From: Microbacterium sp.
Lineage (GTDB): Bacteria > Actinomycetota > Actinomycetes > Actinomycetales > Microbacteriaceae
Assembly (NCBI GenBank): GCA_031286555.1
Contig: JAITUD010000206.1
Span: forward strand, 1 to 6,847
Direction of reading: 5' to 3'
Length of the DNA stretch: 6,847 nucleotides
The notes beneath the pieces were generated by a model. It was not told the DNA's origin. It searched no databases and worked only from the letters and a program-made list of their open reading frames with translations. The translations under genes were made by a program, and so were the position numbers. How positions within the stretch are numbered: the stretch's first letter is position 1; the number at the start of each line of letters is the position of its first letter. Shown here in pieces: positions 1 to 6,253 of this stretch.

Positions 1-3000
1 CGGTACTGCGCACCCTGCTTCACCGGCTTGTCGCCGAGCTTCGGCTTCGCGACGGTCCAGACCCCGGACAACCGGTCGAACGAGGCCGGCAGCTCGGTGG
101 CCTTCCCATCGGCGCCGAAAACCTGCAGGGCAGCGCTCTGCGCGGTGGGAGCCCACAGGGCGAAGGTCGGGCGGCTGCCCTGCCAGGTCACGCCGAGCGA
201 CTTCTTCGCGCCGGCGGTCGCGTACAGGTCATCGAGCACGCCGGGGACCTGGATGCCGGTGAACGCGGTGAGCGTGTCACCCGCGCGCTGCGCGACGGCG
301 AGCTGCCCGGTGAGCAGCGCGTGCAGCCGGTCACGGCCGAGGTCGTCGACCTTCAGCGCCAGGTACGTGTCCCCGCCGAGGGCGGGGAAGCGGGCGGTCT
401 GCTCCTTCGTGAGCTCGCCGAGCGTCAGCGCGACCGGGTCGGAGCCGCCGGTGACTGCGCCCTCGGCGACCTTCAGCGAAGCACTCGCCGAGTTCTCCAG
501 CGTCCACTTGAGATCGCCCGCGGCATCCGTGCCCAGCAGCGTGCGCGGCCAGGCGATGGTCTTCGCGTCGATCCACTGCGCGCGGGACTCGCCGGTACCC
601 GCCAGCGGCGGGTCGGCGGCGGCGATCTCGAGCACGTGCGTGGCGAGGGCGTACCGGAAGGTCACCTGCTTGCCGTCGGTCGCGCTGAAGGAGTAGTTCG
701 CACCGCCCGGTGCGCCGTCCACGCCGTAGTTCTCGTCCCAGCCCAGGCCGTGGGCGACCTTCGCCTCGTAGGCGCCGGTCGGGATGGACGAGGTCGTGTA
801 CTCGTAGACGCCGTCCTTGTCGGAGTCGAACATCATGGTCGCGAGGCAGTCCGGCGCCCAGTCGCCGGGGCATCCGGCGGCCTTCTGGAAGGAGCCGGGG
901 ATCGTGATGATCGGTCCCTCGGCGCTCGTCGTCATCTGGTGCGTGCGCGGATCCCAGTAGAACGTGACCTTGCCGCCGGTGTGGTGGTACGCCGCGTTCG
1001 GGCCGTCCTTGACGCCACCGGCGCCGTAGTTCACGTCCCACGATCCGTTCACAGCGACCTTGTACTCGTAGTCGCCCGCGGGCAGATCGAAGGTGCCGGT
1101 GTAGACGCCGCCGGCCGCCAGGGTCAGCTTCGCCTGCTCGCAGCCGGGCTGCCAGTCTCCTGCGCAGCCCATGGCCGCGTTGTGGCTTCCGGGCACTGTG
1201 ACGAGGTCGATCGGGGTCTCCGGCTCTGGCGCGGCGACGAGGTTCACCGCGTTGCCGACGCTGGCGTAGGAGGATGCCGCGACGCGGCGCCCTGCGGCAT
1301 CCGTCGAGACCGCCCGGTACTCGACGAGCGTGCCCTTCTTCAGGCCCTTCGTGTCGTGGAAGACGCGGGGGCTGGTGTCCTCGGCGGTGCCCAGCTCGCG
1401 CCACTCGCCGCCGGCCACGCGCCAGGCGAAGGAGGTCTCCGACCAGGCATCCGGAACCGTCGCCGAGACGGCGGAGGTTCCCGAGACTCCGGCGCCGGCC
1501 GCCGGAGCGGCGACAACGAGAGCGCCCTCGGCCGGTGCGGTGACGGTCCGATCCGCGCGCAGCACCACGGCGCCGAGCGCGGGCACGGTGATCTTCGCGG
1601 TGCCGTCGGCGGCCGCGGTGACCGTGGCATCCGCGCCGTAGAGCGGCGAGAACACGCCGGACGAGGTGAGCGTCGGCACGGTGACGGTCTTCGCCGTCTT
1701 GGTGTTGTTCACCGCGACCAGGTGCTCGATCTTCTCCGCCCGGTCGACGCGGCTGAACGCGTAGACGCCCGCACCGCTGTCGGCGTAGCGCTCGATCTGC
1801 GCGCCGGTCTGCAGCGCGGGGTTCGCGGCCCGCAGCTTCGCGAGCGCCGCGATGCGGGTGTACAGCGCGGTGTCGGTGCTGTAGCGGTCCACACTGCCGG
1901 CGTTCGTGCCGTCGACCAGCGGCTGGTTCGCGTAGTCGGCGACCTGTGTCGCGAACAGCGTCTGCCTGGCGTCCTTGTCGCCGCCGGGGCCGGCGAAGCC
2001 CTGCTCGTCGCCGTAGTAGACGACCGGCTGGCCGCGGGTGAGGTACATCAGCGACTGCGCGAGCTCGTCACGCTGCAGCGGAGCATCCGTGTTCTTCAGG
2101 AAAGAGCCGATCCGGCCCATGTCGTGGTTGCCGAGGAACGTCGGCAGCGCGCTCGCCGAGGAGTGCGGGGTCGTGTAGTAGTCGTCGCCGGCGAACAGGG
2201 CCGACAGGCCCTTCGCCGAGTTACCGGGCGCGAAGCTGGTCGCCTGCGACTGGAAGGTGAAGTCGAGCACCGAGCTCATGTCGGTGTCGCGCACATACGG
2301 CGAGAGCTTCACCGGGTCGGCGTCGTAGACCTCACCGAAGGTGAAGAAGTCGTCGTTGCCGATGCTCTCGGCGTGCTTCTTGATCGCGGTGGTCCACTTC
2401 TGCCAGAACTCGAAGTTCACGTGCTTGACCGTGTCGATGCGGAAGCCGTCGATACCCATGTCGACCCAGGGCTTGTACACGTCGATGAAGCCGTTCACGA
2501 CCTTCGGGTTCTCGGTCATCAGGTCGTCGAGGCCGTCGAAGTCGCCGTAGGTGACCGACTCGCCCGACCAGGTCGAGTTGCCGCGGTTGTGGTAGAGCGT
2601 GGGGTCGTTCAGCCAGGCCGGCACCTTCAGATCGGCATCGGATGCCGGGATCACCGGGGTGTACGGGAAGCTGGTCTTCGCATCCAGGGTGGGGAAGTCC
2701 GAGGTGCCGGCGTAGTCGGCCGGGTCGAAGGCCGCTCCTGACGCATCGCGGTACGGGCTGTCCTTCTGCTCGACGTAGCCGTACTTCTTCTGCTCGTAGT
2801 CGATGACGTCGGCGGTGTGGTTGGTGATGATGTCGAAGAAGACCTTGATGCCCTTCGCGTGCGCCTCATCGATCAGCGCGGCGAGTTCGTCATTGGTGCC
2901 GAGGTGCGGGTCGATCTTCGTGAAGTCGGTGATCCAGTAGCCGTGATAGCCGGCGCTCGCGTTCGCGCCCTCACCCTGCACCGGGCGGTTCAGGAAGCTC

Positions 3001-3674
3001 GGCGTCAGCCAGATCGCGGTGGTGCCCAGCCCGGCGATGTAGTCCAGCCGCTCGCGCAGGCCCTGGATGTCGCCGCCCTGGTAGAAGCCCTTGTCGGTGG
3101 GGTCGAAGCCGGTGGTGAGGCGGTCGCCGCCCTGGCCACCCCGGTCGTTCGTCGTGTCGCCGTTGGCGAAGCGGTCGGTCATCACGAAGTAGAACGTGTT
3201 GTCGGCGCCCTTCTCGCGCACGGGCGCCTGTGCGAGAGCGGCGTCGGTGGCCTCGTCGTAGGCGCTACGGGTGCTGAGCAGTTCGAGCCCGACGCGGTGC
3301 TGCGCGTCGTCGTAAACCACGCGCACGCGGCTGTCGCCCTCGAGCACCAGCGGGATGTTGTCGCCGCCGCCGTTCAGGCCGTACGCCTCGTCCCAGGAGT
3401 CGTTCACGGCGACCTTGTAGTCCCAGGTGCCCGCTGGCACGGTGAACTCGGTCGCGAAGACGCTCGGATCGTCGGTGGCGGCCAGTTCGGTGGCCTCGCA
3501 GTCCGGCTGCCAGTCCTCGGTGCAGCCGAGTTCGGACTGCAGGCTGCCGACCAGCGCGAAGGTGCGGTCTGCGGCGGACGCCGGTGCAGGGGGAAGGGCG
3601 ACCAGCCCGGTCACCGCGAGGGTGCCGAGCGCCGTCGCTGCGAGAAGGCGAGCTGCGCGGGAACTCAAGGTCAT
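1..3674 (-). CDS. Secreted amylopullulanase-type GH13 fusion (alpha-amylase + pullulanase), 3' end cut by window edge
   Basis: Extracellular enzyme expected to cut alpha-1,4 and alpha-1,6 bonds in starch, glycogen or pullulan. 1224 codons are present without a stop. Order seen: signal peptide 1-34 (RAAR, hydrophobic stretch, ASA cleavage site); X25-like module about 38-119; GH13 alpha-amylase about 150-705 with all four conserved regions: D281-I-I-T-N-H286, GFRID with nucleophile D414, FGEVYD with acid/base E448, and FLGNHD with H517/D518; a beta-sandwich, Fn3-like linker about 712-805; two more X25-like modules (824-917, 922-1015); a pullulanase N2-like segment from about 1023 (QWIDAKTIAWP near 1033); and a CBM48-like start FALWAPTAQ with W1174. 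The pullulanase barrel is inferred to lie outside the window. The ATG at 3674 is preceded by GGAG, 6 nt away (3681-3684). Bifidobacterium ApuB has a comparable amylase-then-pullulanase order. The amylase assignment is firm; the pullulanase half is inferred from its N-terminal domains. Confidence 0.93.
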   Translation of the reverse strand, partial: MTLSSRAARLLAATALGTLAVTGLVALPPAPASAADRTFALVGSLQSELGCTEDWQPDCEATELAATDDPSVFATEFTVPAGTWDYKVAVNDSWDEAYGLNGGGDNIPLVLEGDSRVRVVYDDAQHRVGLELLSTRSAYDEATDAALAQAPVREKGADNTFYFVMTDRFANGDTTNDRGGQGGDRLTTGFDPTDKGFYQGGDIQGLRERLDYIAGLGTTAIWLTPSFLNRPVQGEGANASAGYHGYWITDFTKIDPHLGTNDELAALIDEAHAKGIKVFFDIITNHTADVIDYEQKKYGYVEQKDSPYRDASGAAFDPADYAGTSDFPTLDAKTSFPYTPVIPASDADLKVPAWLNDPTLYHNRGNSTWSGESVTYGDFDGLDDLMTENPKVVNGFIDVYKPWVDMGIDGFRIDTVKHVNFEFWQKWTTAIKKHAESIGNDDFFTFGEVYDADPVKLSPYVRDTDMSSVLDFTFQSQATSFAPGNSAKGLSALFAGDDYYTTPHSSASALPTFLGNHDMGRIGSFLKNTDAPLQRDELAQSLMYLTRGQPVVYYGDEQGFAGPGGDKDARQTLFATQVADYANQPLVDGTNAGSVDRYSTDTALYTRIAALAKLRAANPALQTGAQIERYADSGAGVYAFSRVDRAEKIEHLVAVNNTKTAKTVTVPTLTSSGVFSPLYGADATVTAAADGTAKITVPALGAVVLRADRTVTAPAEGALVVAAPAAGAGVSGTSAVSATVPDAWSETSFAWRVAGGEWRELGTAEDTSPRVFHDTKGLKKGTLVEYRAVSTDAAGRRVAASSYASVGNAVNLVAAPEPETPIDLVTVPGSHNAAMGCAGDWQPGCEQAKLTLAAGGVYTGTFDLPAGDYEYKVAVNGSWDVNYGAGGVKDGPNAAYHHTGGKVTFYWDPRTHQMTTSAEGPIITIPGSFQKAAGCPGDWAPDCLATMMFDSDKDGVYEYTTSSIPTGAYEAKVAHGLGWDENYGVDGAPGGANYSFSATDGKQVTFRYALATHVLEIAAADPPLAGTGESRAQWIDAKTIAWPRTLLGTDAAGDLKWTLENSASASLKVAEGAVTGGSDPVALTLGELTKEQTARFPALGGDTYLALKVDDLGRDRLHALLTGQLAVAQRAGDTLTAFTGIQVPGVLDDLYATAGAKKSLGVTWQGSRPTFALWAPTAQSAALQVFGADGKATELPASFDRLSGVWTVAKPKLGDKPVKQGAQY
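630..911 (-). repeat. X25-like module 3 of the amylopullulanase
   Basis: Protein module at residues about 922-1015, with GCPGDWAPDC (C935, C943) and KVAHGLGWDENYG (W979). It is more diverged than modules 1 and 2: the AVN-x-SWD core reads AHGLGWD and one Trp-flanking residue in the Cys loop is changed. This suggests an older duplication or a different ligand preference. Confidence 0.68.
924..1205 (-). repeat. X25-like module 2 of the amylopullulanase
   Basis: Protein module at residues about 824-917. It repeats the module 1 pattern: GCAGDWQPGC (C837, C845) and YKVAVNGSWDVNYG (W879). It sits between the amylase half and the pullulanase half, in direct tandem with module 3 (the two SWD/GWD tryptophans are exactly 100 residues apart). 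Confidence 0.7.
3318..3563 (-). repeat. X25-like module 1 of the amylopullulanase
   Basis: Protein module at residues about 38-119, directly after the signal peptide. It shows GC-x4-W-x3-C (C51, W55, C59) and YKVAVNDSWDEAYG (W94), the pattern of X25 modules found in pullulanases and amylases. The two cysteines could form a disulfide outside the cell. Carbohydrate binding is likely from the family context but not proven by the sequence. Confidence 0.7.
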
Positions 3675-3688
3675 CTTCGACTCCAGGG

Positions 3689-3718
3689 GTCGGGCACGAC
3701 GGCGTGCCGGGGTCCGAC
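3689..3718 (-). other. Leader hairpin just upstream of the amylopullulanase ribosome binding site
   Basis: In the predicted 62-nt leader, GCACG (3703-3707) pairs with CGTGC (3694-3698) across a 4-nt loop. An outer GTCGG/CCGAC pair (3714-3718 with 3689-3693) is separated from it by a 6-nt bulge on one side. The structure ends 4 nt before the GGAG at 3681-3684. It could affect transcript stability or translation, or be chance in GC-rich DNA. Confidence 0.35.
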
Positions 3719-3742
3719 ACGGATGCCGGAGGGTGCTCGTGA

Positions 3743-3772
3743 ACCGTAGCAACGGACACGCGTGCTCTGCAA
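3743..3772 (-). promoter_or_regulatory. Probable promoter of the amylopullulanase gene
   Basis: On the minus strand, TTGCAG (3767-3772) and TACGGT (3743-3748) are separated by 18 nt, a reasonable primary-sigma match for an actinobacterium (TTGnnn and TAnnnT). Transcription would start near 3736, giving a leader of about 62 nt with a ribosome binding site. The -35 hexamer lies inside the LacI-type operator at 3768-3781, so repressor binding would exclude RNA polymerase. Confidence 0.55.
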
Positions 3773-3781
3773 GCGTTTACA
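3768..3781. promoter_or_regulatory. LacI-family-type operator O1 (overlaps -35 of amylopullulanase)
   Basis: TGCAAGCGTTTACA is a near-palindrome around a central CG, with the form shared by many LacI/GalR-family operators (TGnAAnCGnTTnCA). It covers the likely -35 of the amylopullulanase promoter, the usual place for repression. A maltose- or malto-oligosaccharide-responsive regulator would fit the enzyme, but no regulator gene is in the window. Confidence 0.65.
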
Positions 3782-3824
3782 GGAATCACGAGAGAGGATG
3801 CCGCGGAACGTGGGTGGCTGGCTC

Positions 3825-3836
3825 GCAAGCGCTTGC
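3825..3836. promoter_or_regulatory. LacI-family-type operator O2, perfect palindrome
   Basis: GCAAGCGCTTGC is a perfect 12-bp palindrome with the same AAGCG half-site as O1. Its centre is 56 bp from that of O1. Two sites at this distance could allow one tetramer or two dimers to bind cooperatively. The site lies about 40 bp upstream of the ispH -10 element, so an effect on ispH is also possible. Confidence 0.65.
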
Positions 3837-3876
3837 AGATCACGGCCTTCCCGGCCCCCGCCAAGGCCCGCGCCGA

Positions 3877-3890
3877 TAGAATCGACCCCG
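3877..3890 (+). promoter_or_regulatory. Leaderless-type promoter of ispH
   Basis: TAGAAT (3877-3882) is followed by exactly 7 nt and then the GTG at 3890. Transcription would therefore start at or next to the first base of the start codon. No Shine-Dalgarno sequence precedes this GTG (the sequence is CGACCCC), which supports a leaderless mRNA, a common mode in actinobacteria. No convincing -35 is visible at 16-18 nt. Confidence 0.65.
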
Positions 3891-4960
3891 TGAGCGCCGT
3901 TTCCCTGTCTGTGCCCCGCATGCCCCGTCCCCAGCGGTCAGAACCGCTTCGCGATCTGCCCGTCGACGGACCCAAGCGGGTGCTGCTCGCGGCCCCGCGC
4001 GGCTATTGCGCCGGGGTCGACCGGGCGGTCGTCGCGGTCGAGAAGGCGCTCGACCGGTTCGGTGCTCCCGTGTACGTGCGCAAGCAGATCGTGCACAACA
4101 TCCACGTCGTCACCGAGCTCGAGGCCAAGGGCGCGATCTTCGTAGACGAGGTCGACCAGGTGCCCGAGGGTGCGCACGTCGTCTTCAGCGCGCACGGCGT
4201 CTCGCCGGCCGTGGTGGACGCGGCATCCGCCCGCGGCCTGAACGCGATCGACGCGACCTGCCCGCTGGTGACCAAGGTGCACCGCGAGGCCGTGCGCTTC
4301 GCGCGCGACGACTACGAGATCCTGCTGATCGGCCACGAGGGGCACGAGGAGGTCGAGGGCACCGCCGGTGAGGCGCCCGGCCACGTCACGATCGTGAACT
4401 CGCCCGAGGAAGCCGACACCGTGCAGGTGAAGGATCCGTCGAAGGTCGTCTGGCTGTCGCAGACCACACTCTCGGTCGACGAGACCATGGAGACCGTGAA
4501 CCGGCTGCGCGCGCGGTTCCCCGAGCTGCACAACCCGCCGTCCGATGACATCTGCTACGCCACTCAGAACCGTCAGGTCGCGATCAAGAAGGTCGCCGCG
4601 CAGGCCGACCTCGTGATCGTGGTCGGTTCGGCGAACTCGTCCAACAGCGTGCGCCTGGTCGAGGTCGCCCTCGAGCACGGTGCGAAGGCCGCGTACCGCG
4701 TCGACTATGCCGAAGAGGTGAAGCAGGAGTGGCTCGACGGTGTGAGCACCGTGGGCGTCACCAGCGGCGCATCCGTTCCCGAGGTGCTCGTGCAGGAGGT
4801 GCTCGCGCAGCTGTCCGTCGCCGGTTACAAGGACGTCCAGCAGGTGCGCACCGCGGAGGAGGACCTCATGTTCTCGCTCCCCAAGGAGCTGCGCCAGGAT
4901 GCCGCAGGGCAGCGCGACGCACGCGCCCTGGGCGGCCGCGCGACCGCCGGTGACGCATGA
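3890..4960 (+). CDS. ispH: 4-hydroxy-3-methylbut-2-enyl diphosphate reductase
   Basis: IspH (LytB) is a cytoplasmic iron-sulfur enzyme that reduces HMBPP to IPP and DMAPP, the last step of the MEP isoprenoid pathway. The three cluster-binding cysteines are present: GYCAGVDRA (C40), DATCPLVTKVH (C124) and ICYATQNRQ (C222). The proton-relay motif HEEVEGT holds H152 and E154, equivalent to E. coli H124 and E126. The substrate-binding SSNSVRL and a C-terminal SGASVPEVLV are also seen. The 356-residue length is slightly above usual, owing to about 25 extra N-terminal and 25 C-terminal residues. GTG 3890 was chosen because a -10 element lies 7 nt upstream; ATG 3920 (346 aa) is an alternative. It overlaps the next gene by 4 bp (ATGA), so the two are probably translated together. 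Confidence 0.97.
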   Translation: MSAVSLSVPRMPRPQRSEPLRDLPVDGPKRVLLAAPRGYCAGVDRAVVAVEKALDRFGAPVYVRKQIVHNIHVVTELEAKGAIFVDEVDQVPEGAHVVFSAHGVSPAVVDAASARGLNAIDATCPLVTKVHREAVRFARDDYEILLIGHEGHEEVEGTAGEAPGHVTIVNSPEEADTVQVKDPSKVVWLSQTTLSVDETMETVNRLRARFPELHNPPSDDICYATQNRQVAIKKVAAQADLVIVVGSANSSNSVRLVEVALEHGAKAAYRVDYAEEVKQEWLDGVSTVGVTSGASVPEVLVQEVLAQLSVAGYKDVQQVRTAEEDLMFSLPKELRQDAAGQRDARALGGRATAGDA

Positions 4961-5478
4961 GCGGCGACCGTCCGCAGTACGGCGAGTACGCCACCCCCGA
5001 GGAACAGCGGCTGGCCGCGGGGCTACCCGCCGAGCCGCCGCCCGCGCCGGCGGCGCCCGCTCCGGCCCCTGACCCGCAGCCGGCCGCCGCGCACGCGGCA
5101 GAGGCGCCGAAGGCGCGCCCTGTGGACCGTCTGCTGACCATCGCGATGCTCGCCTACGGCGTGGTCAACGTGTTCTCCACGATCCCGCAGTTCCTGAACA
5201 TGGGCGAGGCGCTCACCCAGGCGATGAAGATGCTCGGCATCCCCGGCGAGTTCACCAACCTGGGGCCCGCGCGCACCTGGGGCATCGTCGCCATCGTCGT
5301 GATGCTGGTCGGTTTCGCCGCCACCGTCTACGTCGCCTTCCGCCGCATCCGGGCCGCGAAGCTCGCCTGGTGGGTGCCGTTGGCCGGATTCGTGATCACG
5401 ATGTTCTTCGTCTCGATGTGCATGATGGTGCCGATCATGGGCGACCCGGCCTTCATGAAGGCGTCGCTCGGCGGCTGA
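4957..5478 (+). CDS. Three-helix membrane protein, DUF6264-like, coupled to ispH
   Basis: 173 residues of unknown function. Residues 1-55 are a soluble segment rich in Pro and Ala (about 24-50), probably disordered and cytoplasmic. Three hydrophobic helices follow at about 57-80, 108-128 and 137-160, with basic residues (FRRIRAAK) between helices 2 and 3. Helix 3 is Met-rich and holds the only cysteine (SMCMMVPI). The layout and sequence resemble DUF6264, a family I recall from Microbacteriaceae; this was not checked by search. The ATG overlaps the ispH stop codon as ATGA, indicating translational coupling. No separate promoter is visible. A role linked to isoprenoid metabolism is only a guess from position. 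Confidence 0.85.
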   Translation: MSGDRPQYGEYATPEEQRLAAGLPAEPPPAPAAPAPAPDPQPAAAHAAEAPKARPVDRLLTIAMLAYGVVNVFSTIPQFLNMGEALTQAMKMLGIPGEFTNLGPARTWGIVAIVVMLVGFAATVYVAFRRIRAAKLAWWVPLAGFVITMFFVSMCMMVPIMGDPAFMKASLGG

Positions 5479-5502
5479 ACCCGCTTCGATCCGAACGAAA
5501 GG

Positions 5503-5535
5503 GAACCCGGCCCCGCGAGATGCGGGACCGGGTTC
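5503..5535. terminator. Strong convergent hairpin, probable shared terminator
   Basis: GAACCCGG (5503-5510) pairs with CCGGGTTC (5528-5535); after one C-A mismatch a further CCCGC/GCGGG stem encloses a 5-nt loop. It begins 24 nt after the stop of the plus-strand membrane gene and, on the other strand, 22 nt after the stop of the DUF4822-like gene. On the minus strand a T-rich CCTTTCGTT follows, so termination should be better for that direction; on the plus strand the tail is not a T-run. Confidence 0.8.
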
Positions 5536-5539
5536 TGCG

Positions 5540-5555
5540 GTTCTCAGCGGAGAAC
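5540..5555. terminator. Small second hairpin next to the terminator
   Basis: GTTCTC (5540-5545) and GAGAAC (5550-5555) form a 6-bp stem with a 4-nt AGCG loop. It lies between the main hairpin and the stop codon of the minus-strand gene. On its own it is weak, but it may reinforce termination of plus-strand transcripts that read past the first hairpin, or protect the 3' end. Confidence 0.45.
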
Positions 5556-5557
5556 GA

Positions 5558-6178
5558 TCAGCGGGCGTTGCCGTTGTTGAAGTGGCCGTTGCCGTGACCG
5601 TTCGCGTTGCCCTGGCCGTTGTTCACGCCGGGGCCCTTCGCGTCGGTGCCGGGCTCGACGTGGTTGGTCTTGGTGTGCACGATGTCGAAGTAGACGTCCG
5701 GCTGCGCGGCGTTCGGGACCACGCGGTAGGTGAACGTGTTCTTGTCGAGCTGCGTGATCGGCGTGACGCGGGTGAAGAGCACGTTGCCCGCGGCGTCCTT
5801 GGCGACGATGGTGCGCGCGGAGCCGTCAGCCGGGACGCTCCAGTCGCCGTGCATCTTCGGGCTGTTGTCGAGGTTGTACATCGTGAAGGTTCCGTCGGCC
5901 TTGAAGTAGGCCCAGCCGACGAAGTTGGCGACGTTGGCGTCGGTCAGCGCGACGCGGTTGCCGTCGGCGTCCAGGGCGCTCGTGGTCTTCCACGGGGTGG
6001 AGGACAGCACCTGTGACGGGGTCAGCGTGGTCTTCGCGAACGAGTTCGCCGAAGCGGTCGCGGCGGGAGCGGCGGGAGCCTCGGCGGCCATCGCGCTGGT
6101 CGGGAGGATGCTCGCGGCGGCGATCGCGATCGCGGAGGCGGTGAGCACGGAACGGCGGGAGATTCGGGTGATGTTCAT
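5558..6178 (-). CDS. Secreted DUF4822-like protein with Tat-like signal peptide
   Basis: 206 residues, function unknown. Residues 1-31 form a signal peptide; SRRSVLT (7-13) matches the twin-arginine pattern S-R-R-x-V-L, followed by an alanine-rich core and an AMA cleavage site, so Tat export is plausible, with Sec the alternative. After an Ala/Pro linker, residues about 50-178 resemble DUF4822: LTPSQVLSSTPWKTTSALD, a short WAYFKADGTFTMYNLD strand pair, GDWSV, and IVHTKTNHVEPG near the end. This looks like a small beta-rich extracellular fold. The last 23 residues are almost only Asn, Gly and His. The ATG has only a weak purine stretch (GAAG) before it, but a TAGCGT lies 7 nt upstream, suggesting a leaderless transcript. 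It is followed by a strong terminator. The family assignment is from memory. Confidence 0.85.
   Translation of the reverse strand: MNITRISRRSVLTASAIAIAAASILPTSAMAAEAPAAPAATASANSFAKTTLTPSQVLSSTPWKTTSALDADGNRVALTDANVANFVGWAYFKADGTFTMYNLDNSPKMHGDWSVPADGSARTIVAKDAAGNVLFTRVTPITQLDKNTFTYRVVPNAAQPDVYFDIVHTKTNHVEPGTDAKGPGVNNGQGNANGHGNGHFNNGNAR
5561..5625 (-). repeat. Asn/Gly/His low-complexity tail coding repeat
   Basis: Encodes the C-terminal residues 185-206 of the DUF4822-like protein, built of short NG, GN and GH units. At DNA level it is an imperfect series of GTTGCC-type hexamers. Such tails are flexible and could bind metal or cell-wall glycans, but nothing here decides between these. Confidence 0.6.
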
Positions 6179-6185
6179 GTCTTCA

Positions 6186-6191
6186 ACGCTA
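6186..6191 (-). promoter_or_regulatory. -10 element for a leaderless DUF4822-like transcript
   Basis: TAGCGT on the minus strand fits the actinobacterial TAnnnT pattern and ends exactly 7 nt before the ATG at 6178, the same geometry as at ispH. No clear -35 is seen. The rest of the 75-bp gap to the upstream gene holds only a 12-bp perfect palindrome, TCGGCCGGCCGA at 6234-6245, of unknown role. Confidence 0.5.
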
Positions 6192-6253
6192 CGAATCGGG
6201 CCGGGGGCGCCACATCATCCGATCGGCTACTGCTCGGCCGGCCGAAGGGCTGA

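Noticed and set aside
331..1404. Minus-strand frame of 357 codons
   Set aside because: It lies in another frame inside the amylopullulanase and is Arg/Gly-rich without any domain pattern.
321..2741. Long plus-strand reading frame of 806 codons, continued by another of 310 codons at 2817-3749
   Set aside because: It runs antisense to the amylopullulanase with codon boundaries aligned, the usual artefact of high GC at third positions. The product is a low-complexity Arg/Val/Gly-rich string with no recognisable motif, while the minus strand has complete GH13 catalytic motifs.
3833..3889. Upstream TTG start extending ispH to 375 residues
   Set aside because: It begins inside operator O2, passes through the -10 element and adds residues not typical of IspH. 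The GTG at 3890 fits the promoter.
3938..4678. Minus-strand frame of 246 codons opposite ispH
   Set aside because: ispH on the plus strand carries all cluster cysteines and active-site residues; the antisense product is composition-driven.
5561..5625. Short repeated units considered as a CRISPR or minisatellite
   Set aside because: The units are in frame and encode the Asn/Gly/His tail; there are no regular spacers.
6234..6245. Perfect palindrome TCGGCCGGCCGA as a terminator or operator
   Set aside because: It has no loop and no T-run and is built of GGCC, which is common at this GC content. Noted but not called.
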